Source of the DNA: Pseudomonadota bacterium
Lineage (GTDB): Bacteria; Pseudomonadota; Gammaproteobacteria; Steroidobacterales; Steroidobacteraceae
NCBI GenBank assembly: GCA_003242495.1
Contig: QGUO01000166.1
Location: 1 to 7,354, forward strand
Direction: 5' to 3'
DNA length: 7,354 nt
Shown: in pieces, positions 1 to 5,292 of the stretch
How the letters are laid out: every line of letters begins with the position of its first letter
How positions within the stretch are numbered: the first letter of the stretch is position 1
Notes under the pieces: model-generated
The model's input: the letters and a program-made list of their open reading frames with translations, nothing else
Databases searched by the model: none
Told to the model about the DNA's origin: nothing
Position numbers and translations under genes: made by a program

Positions 1-111
1 GTCTGATTCATTGGAACGGACGCCTGCGGCTTGCAGCGACGCGGCGGTGGCCGTATTAAACATGTCGGACCTGATGCCGGCAAGCCGGAATTCGCTATAT
101 CCTTCAGGACC

Positions 112-855
112 ATGAGCCACGATCCGTATCACGAGCTGCATCGTTGGCTGCGCACGCCGCTCGGCCAGCGTCTGTACGCGCTCGAGCGGCGCGTGACCAG
201 TGAGGCGCTTGCGCAGGTGTTCGGCTGGCAGCTCCTGCAGATCGGCCAGTGGGGCGAGGACTGTGGACTGATCCGCGATGCGCGCACGCAGCGCCGGGCC
301 ATTCTCGCGTGGCATGCGGCGCCGGAGCCGGGCGGGCCGGTGGCGGTCCGCTCGCGCACCGATGCGCTGGCCGTGCAGTCCGATTCCGTGGATGCCGTGC
401 TTTTGCCGCATACGCTCGAATACGAGCCCGAGCCGCACGAGCTGTTGCGCGAGGTGTGGCGCATTCTGTCCGGCGAAGGCCATCTCATCGTGCTCGGCTT
501 CAGGCCGTTGTCGAGTTGGGGCCTGCGGCACCTGTTCGCGCGCCGGGGTCATCCGCCCGGGCTCGAGCGCATGATCGCCGAGCGGCGCTTGCGTGATTGG
601 CTGAAGCTGCTCGGGTTCGAGATGGTGGACGCGCGCCGCTATCTGTTCACCCTGCCATGGGGCTCGCCCGCAGTGCCCGAGGCGCAGACCTTCAGCGAGC
701 GCAGCGGCGAGGTGCTCTGGCCCATGCTCGCCGGCGGCTATCTGCTCAAGGCACGCAAGCGCGTGTACACCTTGACGCCGGTGCGTCCGCGCTGGCGGCT
801 GCGTCCCAAGGTGGTGGGCGGGCTCATCGAGCCGACCACGCGCAACGGCGGCTGA
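112..855 (+). CDS. YafS-like class I SAM-dependent methyltransferase (Methyltransf_11 type)
   Basis: This encodes a 247-residue protein of the class I S-adenosylmethionine-dependent methyltransferase fold; the substrate is unknown. The family call rests on a middle block resembling Methyltransf_11 proteins: DSVDAVLLPHTLEYEPEPHELL (about residues 91-112), then the strand and turn GHLIVLGFRPLSSWGLRHLF (123-142), then RDWLKLLGFEMVDARRY (161-177). The N-terminal part (RWLRTPLGQRLYALERR, then FGWQLLQIGQWG at 37-48) resembles E. coli YafS, which also lies directly upstream of rnhA. The usual glycine-rich SAM loop is poor: the position reads QIGQWGED rather than a GxGxG motif. ATG 112 is chosen because the YafS-like similarity begins soon after it and an AGGA lies just upstream (106-109, an unusually short spacing). 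An upstream TTG at 31 would add 27 unconserved residues. No membrane segment or signal peptide is seen. The fold is fairly sure; catalytic activity is inference. Confidence 0.85.
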   Translation: MSHDPYHELHRWLRTPLGQRLYALERRVTSEALAQVFGWQLLQIGQWGEDCGLIRDARTQRRAILAWHAAPEPGGPVAVRSRTDALAVQSDSVDAVLLPHTLEYEPEPHELLREVWRILSGEGHLIVLGFRPLSSWGLRHLFARRGHPPGLERMIAERRLRDWLKLLGFEMVDARRYLFTLPWGSPAVPEAQTFSERSGEVLWPMLAGGYLLKARKRVYTLTPVRPRWRLRPKVVGGLIEPTTRNGG

Positions 856-942
856 GGCGGTCGCGAGAATATGGCAGGATGCCCCGATCCCTCGCTTCAT
901 ATTAGACTCGCGTCCCCATTGCTCGATCGCCCGGCGTCCACC

Positions 943-1419
943 TTGTCCACAGTCACCATCTATACCGACGGCGCTTGTCGCGGCAATCCCGGCCCCGGCG
1001 GCTGGGGCGCCGTGCTCTCATGGGGCGATCACGTCAAGGAGCTCTCGGGCGCCGAGCCGGCCACCACCAACAATCGCATGGAGTTGACGGCCGCGATCGA
1101 GGCGCTCGCGGCGCTCAAGCGGCCGTGCCGCGTCGAGCTGTACACCGACTCGCAATATGTGCGCAAGGGCATCACCGAGTGGTTGACGCAGTGGAAGGCG
1201 CGTGGCTGGCGCACGGCCGATCGCAAGCCCGTGAAGAACGTCGACCTGTGGCAGGCGCTCGAACGCGAAATTGCGCGGCATACCATCGAGTGGCACTGGG
1301 TGAAAGGCCATGCCGGCGTGCCCGGCAACGAGCGGGCCGATCGCCTGGCGAACGACGCCATCGACGCGCTGCTCGCCCGCGGGGGTGGGGGAGGAACGCG
1401 CGCGTCGACCGCCGGTTGA
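943..1419 (+). CDS. rnhA: Ribonuclease HI
   Basis: Ribonuclease HI cleaves the RNA strand of RNA-DNA hybrids in the cytoplasm (R-loops, primer remnants). The 158-residue protein aligns with E. coli RNase HI without any indel between the catalytic positions. Counting from TTG 943, the carboxylates are D9 (in YTDGACRGNPGPGGWG), E47 (in NNRMEL), D69 (in YTDSQYV) and D133 (in NERADRLA); the catalytic-loop histidine is H123 (in VKGHAG). These equal E. coli D10, E48, D70, D134 and H124. The WKARGWRTADRKPVKNVDLW block matches the basic handle region. The start is uncertain. TTG 943 gives the usual family length but lacks a clear Shine-Dalgarno. ATG 871, only 15 bases after the upstream stop and about 10 bases after GAGGCGG, would add 24 unconserved residues. 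The C-terminus ends in a Gly-rich tail encoded by a G-tract (about 1381-1394). Its place between yafS-like and dnaQ genes fits the family. Confidence 0.96.
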   Translation: MSTVTIYTDGACRGNPGPGGWGAVLSWGDHVKELSGAEPATTNNRMELTAAIEALAALKRPCRVELYTDSQYVRKGITEWLTQWKARGWRTADRKPVKNVDLWQALEREIARHTIEWHWVKGHAGVPGNERADRLANDAIDALLARGGGGGTRASTAG

Positions 1420-1424
1420 CCGGC
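1411..1424 (+). repeat. Perfect short inverted repeat over the rnhA stop codon
   Basis: GCCGGT (1411-1416) and ACCGGC (1419-1424) are exact reverse complements separated by two bases. They can fold as a five-pair GC stem with a TTGA loop that contains the rnhA stop codon (1417-1419). The downstream bases (AAGCCCACACAC) have no T-run, so this does not meet the pattern of an intrinsic terminator. It might slow exonucleases or ribosomes, or be chance in GC-rich DNA. Confidence 0.3.
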
Positions 1425-1486
1425 AAGCCCACACACCCGTCTCGACGCGCGCGGCGCGCCGACGCCAGCACCCTTGCGGTTTGCGC

Positions 1487-1492
1487 TATCAT
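1487..1492 (+). promoter_or_regulatory. Possible -10 element upstream of the aminotransferase gene
   Basis: The 120 bases between rnhA and the aminotransferase start carry TATCAT, which matches five of six bases of the sigma-70 -10 consensus, 47 bases before ATG 1540. No good -35 hexamer sits 16-18 bases upstream, and there is no TG extension. It is a weak candidate. If real, it would let the aminotransferase-dnaQ segment be transcribed separately from rnhA. Confidence 0.28.
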
Positions 1493-1539
1493 CGGTGCGC
1501 ACCTGCGTTTCTCCATCGTCCACCGTTGCGCGTGACCTC

Positions 1540-2664
1540 ATGGATTTCATCGATCTGAAGACCCAGTACCGGCGCATTCGCGAGCCGGTCAACGCACGCA
1601 TCCAGGCCGTGCTCGATCACGGTCAGTATGTGCTCGGCCCCGAAGTGGCCGAGCTGGAGCGGCGTCTCGCCGAGTTCGTCGGCGTCAAACATTGCATCGC
1701 TGCATCGAGCGGCAGCGATACCTTGCTGATCGCGCTGCTTGCGCTGGGCATCGGTCGCGACGACGAGGTCATCACCTCGCCGTTCACGTTCATCGCAACG
1801 GGCGAGATGATCGCGTTGGCCGGCGCCAAGCCGGTGTTCGTGGACATCGATCCTTCGACGTACAACATCGACCCGACGCTCATCGAGGCGGCCATCACGC
1901 CGCGCACACGGGCCATCATGCCGGTCTCGCTCTACGGGCAATGCGCCGATTTCGATGCCATCAATGCCGTGGCAGAGCGCCATGGGCTGGCGGTCATCGA
2001 GGATGGCGCGCAGAGCTTCGGCGCGTGCTACAAGGGACGACGGTCGTGCGGCTTGTCGACCATCGGCTCGACCTCCTTCTTTCCCTCGAAGCCGCTCGGC
2101 GGCTACGGCGACGGCGGCGCGTTGTTCACCGACGATGACGCGCTCGCCAAGGTGATGAGCGAGATCCGCGTCCATGGTCAGGACCGCCGTTACCACCATC
2201 CGCGCCTCGGGATCAACGGGCGGCTCGACGCGCTGCAGGCCGCCATCCTGCTTGCCAAGCTCGACATCTTCGACGACGAGGTCGCGGCGCGTGCGCGCAT
2301 CGGCGCGCGCTACACGGAGCTGATCGACGCGGCGTTCGCCGGCGAGAGCGATCCGTCGCGGCGCGTGACGACGCCGGCGCTCGCGCCCGACTGCACGAGC
2401 GTCTATGCCCAGTACACCATCGAGGTGCCGAACCGCGCGGCCGTGGAGGCCGGCCTGAAGGCGCAGGGGATCCCCACGGCCGTTCATTATCCGGTACCGC
2501 TGCACCTGCAGCCGGTGTTCGCCGGTTTGGGGTACGAGCCGGGCTCGTTCCCGGTCGCCGAGGCGGCCGCCGCGCGCGTCATCAGTCTGCCCATGCATCC
2601 GTATCTCACCGACGACCAGCAAACGAGGATCGTCGAGGCGCTGGTCGCAGCCGTCAGGGGGTAG
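1540..2664 (+). CDS. wbpE: WbpE-type PLP-dependent nucleotide-sugar aminotransferase (DegT/DnrJ/EryC1/StrS family)
   Basis: The 374-residue protein belongs to the fold-type I, PLP-dependent sugar aminotransferases. It closely resembles Pseudomonas aeruginosa WbpE, which transfers an amino group from glutamate to C3 of a UDP-2-acetamido-2-deoxy-3-keto-uronate on the way to a diamino-uronic acid of O-antigen. Shared stretches include FIDLKTQYRRIR near the start, HGQYVLGPEV (28-37), DIDPSTYNIDP (102-112), VSLYGQCADFDAINA (129-143), IEDGAQSFGA (153-162), HGQDRRYHH, YAQYT and TAVHYPVPL. The Schiff-base lysine is K184 in SFFPSKPLGGYGDGG; D155 should bind the pyridine nitrogen. ATG 1540 is chosen because homology begins at once (MDFIDL), although its Shine-Dalgarno is weak. 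An upstream ATG at 1474 would add 22 unrelated residues. The stop lies four bases before dnaQ. No other nucleotide-sugar gene is in the window, so the exact sugar substrate is inferred from similarity only. Confidence 0.88.
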   Translation: MDFIDLKTQYRRIREPVNARIQAVLDHGQYVLGPEVAELERRLAEFVGVKHCIAASSGSDTLLIALLALGIGRDDEVITSPFTFIATGEMIALAGAKPVFVDIDPSTYNIDPTLIEAAITPRTRAIMPVSLYGQCADFDAINAVAERHGLAVIEDGAQSFGACYKGRRSCGLSTIGSTSFFPSKPLGGYGDGGALFTDDDALAKVMSEIRVHGQDRRYHHPRLGINGRLDALQAAILLAKLDIFDDEVAARARIGARYTELIDAAFAGESDPSRRVTTPALAPDCTSVYAQYTIEVPNRAAVEAGLKAQGIPTAVHYPVPLHLQPVFAGLGYEPGSFPVAEAAAARVISLPMHPYLTDDQQTRIVEALVAAVRG

Positions 2665-2668
2665 GCGA

Positions 2669-3406
2669 TTGCGCCAGGTCGTCCTCGACACCGAGACCAC
2701 GGGTCTCGAGCCCGAGCAGGGGCATCGCATCATCGAGATCGGCTGCGTGGAAATCGTCAACCGCCGCAAGACCGGCCGCACGTTCCATCGCTATCTGCGC
2801 CCGGATCGCGAGATCGATCGCGGTGCGCAGCAGGTGCACGGCATCACCAACGAGTTCCTGGCGCAGCAGCCGCGCTTTGCCGACGTGGTGGACGAGCTCC
2901 TCGAGTTCATCCGCGGCGCGGAGCTCATCATCCACAATGCCGCCTTCGACATCGCGTTTCTCGATGCCGAGCTCAAGCGCCTGCCCGGACCCCGACGGAC
3001 GGTGAGCGATTTCTGCAAGATACTGGACACGCTGCCGCTCGCACGTCGCATGCACCCGGGCCAGCGCAACAGCCTCGACGCGCTGTGCAAGCGTTATGGC
3101 GTCGACAATTCACGCCGCGAGCTGCACGGCGCGCTGCTCGATGCGCAGATCCTGCTCGAAGTCTATCTGGCGATGACGGGCGGGCAGACAGCGCTCATAC
3201 TGGGCGAGGAGACGTCCGAGACCGGGGGCTTCGTGCCCGAAGTGGCGCGCATTCTGCGACCGCAGGCCCCGCTGCGCGTGGTGCGCGCCACCGACGAGGA
3301 ACTGGCGGCCCATGATCGCGTGCTGGCCGCCATCGACAAGGCGAGCGGCGGCAAGACGGTCTGGCGGGCACTCGAGTCGTCGCCCGCCGCATCGACCACT
3401 CACTGA
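2669..3406 (+). CDS. dnaQ: DNA polymerase III epsilon subunit, 3'-5' proofreading exonuclease
   Basis: Epsilon is the proofreading exonuclease of the replicative polymerase core and binds the alpha and theta subunits and the sliding clamp. The 245-residue protein (E. coli: 243) has every DEDDh catalytic residue: D7 and E9 in VVLDTETTGLEP (Exo I), D94 in IIHNAAFDIAFLD (Exo II), and H153 with D158 in ELHGALLDAQ (Exo III epsilon). After the exonuclease domain, GGQTALIL (171-178) sits where E. coli has its QTSMAF clamp-binding motif. The tail from about 190 should be the linker and alpha-binding segment. The start is TTG 2669, four bases after the aminotransferase stop. A strong AGGGGG Shine-Dalgarno (2656-2661) lies inside the end of that gene, seven bases before the TTG. 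Translation is therefore probably coupled to the upstream gene. In E. coli, dnaQ is divergent from rnhA; here both are on one strand with a gene between them. Confidence 0.97.
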   Translation: MRQVVLDTETTGLEPEQGHRIIEIGCVEIVNRRKTGRTFHRYLRPDREIDRGAQQVHGITNEFLAQQPRFADVVDELLEFIRGAELIIHNAAFDIAFLDAELKRLPGPRRTVSDFCKILDTLPLARRMHPGQRNSLDALCKRYGVDNSRRELHGALLDAQILLEVYLAMTGGQTALILGEETSETGGFVPEVARILRPQAPLRVVRATDEELAAHDRVLAAIDKASGGKTVWRALESSPAASTTH

Positions 3407-3422
3407 GGATCGTTCATCCGAC

Positions 3423-3429
3423 GGGAAGG
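3423..3429 (+). promoter_or_regulatory. Ribosome binding site that fixes the ComB-family GTG start
   Basis: GGGAAGG lies seven bases upstream of GTG 3437. It supports this non-ATG codon as the start of the ComB-family gene, whose conserved N-terminal strand begins directly after it (RVEIADF). Confidence 0.55.
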
Positions 3430-3436
3430 TGCGCAG

Positions 3437-4129
3437 GTGCGTGTAGAAATTGCCGATTTCGTCGACGGCGCCCGCTCGGCACGCGGCCTGGCGGTGATCA
3501 TCGACGTGTTCCGCGCCTTCAGCCTCGCGGCGCACGCCTTCGGGCGCGGCGCGGCGGCCATCGTGCCGGTCGCCGAGATCGATGAGGCGCGCAAGCTCAA
3601 GCAGCAGCATCCGGACCACCTGCTCATCGGCGAACGTCACGCCCGGCCGCTGCCCGGCGTCGATTGTGGCAATTCGCCGGCCTTGCTCGAGGCTTTCGAC
3701 CTGTCCGGTCGCACGCTCATCCACACGTCGCATGCGGGCACGCAGGGCCTGTGTGGCGCAACGGGGGCCGACGAGGTCATCACGGGCGCGCTGGTGAACG
3801 CGGCGGCGATCGTGCGCTACATTCGACGGCGCGCCCCGGCACGGGTGACCCTGGTGCGCATGGGTCACGAGGCCCGGGAGCGTTGCGCGGAGGATGACTA
3901 CTGCGCCGAGCTGCTGGCCCGGCGCCTGCAAGGCGAATCTCCGGATACGAGCGACGTGCGCGAGCGTTTGCGCACTGCCGCAGGCGCCCGCAAGTTCTTC
4001 GACCCCAACTGCGACTGGGCGCCGGAGCGCGATTTCGAGCTGTGCACCCAGGTCGACCGCTTCGATTTCGTGCTGCGGCTCGATCGGCAGGCCTCACCGC
4101 CGGTGCTGCGACGCATCGCCGTGCCCTGA
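3437..4129 (+). CDS. comB: 2-phosphosulfolactate phosphatase family protein (ComB homologue)
   Basis: ComB proteins are Mg-dependent acid phosphatases that convert (R)-2-phospho-3-sulfolactate to 3-sulfolactate, the second step of coenzyme M synthesis in methanogens; homologues of unclear role occur in many bacteria. The 230-residue length is typical of the family. Recognisable blocks are IIDVFRAFSLAAHAFGRGA (21-39; usually a VIDVLRAST motif followed by a small-residue helix), LIGERHARPLPGVDCGNSP (63-81; the GER...GNSP motif), HTSHAGTQGL (96-105), NAAAIVRYI (121-129) and EDDYCAELL (152-160). No signal peptide or membrane segment is seen, so it should be cytoplasmic. GTG 3437 is chosen from its Shine-Dalgarno and the immediate homology. 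The gene lies 30 bases after dnaQ and 11 before the DUF486 gene, which suggests co-transcription. No comA (phosphosulfolactate synthase) or comC is present here. Family membership is fairly sure; the substrate in this organism is not known. Confidence 0.82.
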   Translation: MRVEIADFVDGARSARGLAVIIDVFRAFSLAAHAFGRGAAAIVPVAEIDEARKLKQQHPDHLLIGERHARPLPGVDCGNSPALLEAFDLSGRTLIHTSHAGTQGLCGATGADEVITGALVNAAAIVRYIRRRAPARVTLVRMGHEARERCAEDDYCAELLARRLQGESPDTSDVRERLRTAAGARKFFDPNCDWAPERDFELCTQVDRFDFVLRLDRQASPPVLRRIAVP

Positions 4130-4140
4130 GGGGAGCACCC

Positions 4141-4482
4141 ATGCCGCCGGTCGCGCGCACCATCTTGCTGCTGACCTTGTCGAACGTTTTCATGACGTTC
4201 GCCTGGTATGCGCACCTCAAGCACCTGAACCACAGGCCATGGATCATTGCGGCGCTGGCGAGCTGGGGCATCGCGCTGTTCGAGTATTTGCTGCAGGTGC
4301 CCGCCAATCGGGTCGGCTATACCGTGCTGACGCTGCCGCAGCTGAAGATCCTGCAGGAAGTGATCGCCTTGTCGGTTTTCGTGCCCTTCATGCTGTTCTA
4401 CATGCGACAGCCGCTCAAGCTGGATTACCTCTGGGCCTCGCTGTGCATGCTCGGCGCGGTGTATTTCATTTTCCGCGAGTGA
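4141..4482 (+). CDS. DUF486 family small membrane protein (DMT-superfamily-like)
   Basis: This 113-residue, very hydrophobic protein has about four predicted transmembrane segments (roughly residues 6-23, 34-50, 70-88 and 95-111), as expected for DUF486, a small-transporter-like family of unknown function often grouped with the drug/metabolite transporter superfamily. Family hallmarks are LLLTLSNVFMTFAWYAHLK (9-27), ASWGIALFEYLLQVPANRVG (40-59), TLPQLKILQEVIALSVF (64-80), and a C-terminal hydrophobic helix ending in YFIFRE. ATG 4141 has a strong GAGGGGAG Shine-Dalgarno (4128-4135) that overlaps the stop of the ComB-family gene. Translation is probably coupled, and the two genes very likely share one mRNA. 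It may work as an oligomer in the inner membrane. Transport activity and any link to ComB are inference. Confidence 0.88.
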   Translation: MPPVARTILLLTLSNVFMTFAWYAHLKHLNHRPWIIAALASWGIALFEYLLQVPANRVGYTVLTLPQLKILQEVIALSVFVPFMLFYMRQPLKLDYLWASLCMLGAVYFIFRE

Positions 4483-4502
4483 GGCAACCGGCAAGGCTGG
4501 AC

Positions 4503-4536
4503 AGCGCTGCGCAAGCCGTCTTGGGGGCGTAGCGCT
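4503..4536 (+). repeat. Compound inverted repeat between the DUF486 and TfoX-like genes
   Basis: Two copies of AGCGCT (4503-4508 and 4531-4536; each is itself a palindrome, and AGCGCTGC is a direct repeat at 4503-4510 and 4531-4538) enclose a second perfect inverted pair, CAAG (4512-4515) and CTTG (4520-4523), with a CCGT loop. Together they can form a stem-loop with an asymmetric internal bulge. It starts 20 bases after the DUF486 stop codon, so it could end or stabilise the upstream transcript. No T-run follows (GCAACATAATTCC), so a classical intrinsic terminator is not supported. Confidence 0.35.
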
Positions 4537-4611
4537 GCAACATAATTCCGATCGTCTTCGTCGACGCGTTTGCACTTTGGCGAACTGCTTCGCGCTGTCG
4601 CCGGCCCGCTG

Positions 4612-4640
4612 GTTTACACTGTCCGGCCGGCATGTAAACT
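4612..4640 (+). promoter_or_regulatory. Promoter-like site with a dyad upstream of the TfoX-like gene
   Basis: TTTACA (4613-4618; five of six to the -35 consensus) and TAAACT (4635-4640; four of six to the -10 consensus) are 16 bases apart and end 27 bases before ATG 4668, a plausible sigma-70 promoter. The same bases form an inverted repeat, GTTTACA (4612-4618) and TGTAAAC (4633-4639), around a CCGGCCGG palindrome (4623-4630). This could be an operator overlapping the promoter. A CATAAT (4650-4655) is an alternative -10 but has no matching -35. No regulator is identified. Confidence 0.45.
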
Positions 4641-4667
4641 TTCGACGGGCATAATGAGTCGCGCGAC

Positions 4668-5261
4668 ATGCGGACCAACTCGGAGCTTGCAAGCTACGTC
4701 ACCGAGCACCTTGCATTCCTCGGCCGCATTTCGAATCGAGGAATCTTCGGCGGTATCGGCATTTTCATCGACGAGCGCCTGCTTGGCATCGTGATCGATG
4801 AGGTGTTGTACCTGCATACGGACGATGCGAACAGGGAAGATTATGTCTCGCGCGGCATGCCGCAGTTCAAGCCCTACCCGAATGCCTTCGACCTGACGAC
4901 GGATCATCACCAGGTGCCCGAGGACATCGTGCACGATCCGCAGCGCCTGAAGGAGTGGGGCGAGCGTGCGCTCAAGGCGGCCATCGAGTCGGCCAGGGCG
5001 AAACAGCGCGCCGGCATCGAGCGGGCGCGGCGTGCGCGCATCGCCAAGAGCAAGAACAAGAGCGGCGCGCGGGCGAGCCGGGAGGTCACGGCGGAGGATC
5101 TGGCGCGGCTGCCGAAGCGTGTGCCCGGACGCCGCGTGCCCAAGGCGCGCGCCAAGCGAGCCGATTTCCTGGCGCGCGAGATCGAAGCGCTGCTCGTCGA
5201 CGTGCACGGCAAGAAAAAGGACCGCGACAGCGAGGGCGGCGACAGCGGCAGCTCCGCCTGA
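4668..5261 (+). CDS. TfoX/Sxy N-terminal domain protein with long basic C-terminal tail
   Basis: Residues about 5-110 match the TfoX N-terminal domain: LAFLGRISNRGIFGGIGIFI (15-34), ERLLGIVIDEVLYLHTDD (36-53), NREDYVSRGMPQFKPYP (55-71), and a closing helix PQRLKEWGERALKAAIESAR (91-110). TfoX/Sxy is the competence activator that works with CRP in Haemophilus, Vibrio and E. coli, but many single-domain relatives have no proven role, and no TfoX C-terminal domain is present here. Stand-alone members are usually near 110 residues. This one has 197, with an added tail (about 111-197) very rich in Arg, Lys and Ala (RARRARIAKSKNKSGARAS within it) that ends in an acidic, Ser/Gly-rich stretch. The tail looks disordered or nucleic-acid binding. 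ATG 4668 is supported by the start of homology, though its Shine-Dalgarno is weak. The gene appears to have its own promoter and is convergent with the next gene. Confidence 0.82.
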   Translation: MRTNSELASYVTEHLAFLGRISNRGIFGGIGIFIDERLLGIVIDEVLYLHTDDANREDYVSRGMPQFKPYPNAFDLTTDHHQVPEDIVHDPQRLKEWGERALKAAIESARAKQRAGIERARRARIAKSKNKSGARASREVTAEDLARLPKRVPGRRVPKARAKRADFLAREIEALLVDVHGKKKDRDSEGGDSGSSA

Positions 5262-5292
5262 TGTATGTCGGCGGCGCTGGATGGCCGTCGGA

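Noticed and set aside
31..111. TTG start for the methyltransferase, adding 27 residues
   Set aside because: The added residues resemble nothing in the family, the stretch looks like promoter DNA, and ATG 112 sits directly before the conserved N-terminus.
1380..1396. G-tract at the end of rnhA as a possible G-quadruplex
   Set aside because: Only two long G-runs plus a GG pair are present, fewer than the four runs of three or more expected of a standard quadruplex motif.
1489..2781. A 430-codon minus-strand open frame antisense to the aminotransferase gene
   Set aside because: Its composition is Arg/Asp/His rich without family motifs, and the opposite strand encodes a clear WbpE-type protein. 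GC-rich codon bias keeps antisense frames open.
3407..3419. GGAT/ATCC hairpin after dnaQ as a terminator
   Set aside because: The stem is only four pairs with no T-run, and the next gene begins 30 bases on with its own ribosome site, which suggests read-through.
3110..3931. A 273-codon minus-strand open frame across dnaQ and the ComB-family gene
   Set aside because: It spans two well-supported genes on the other strand and shows no motif.
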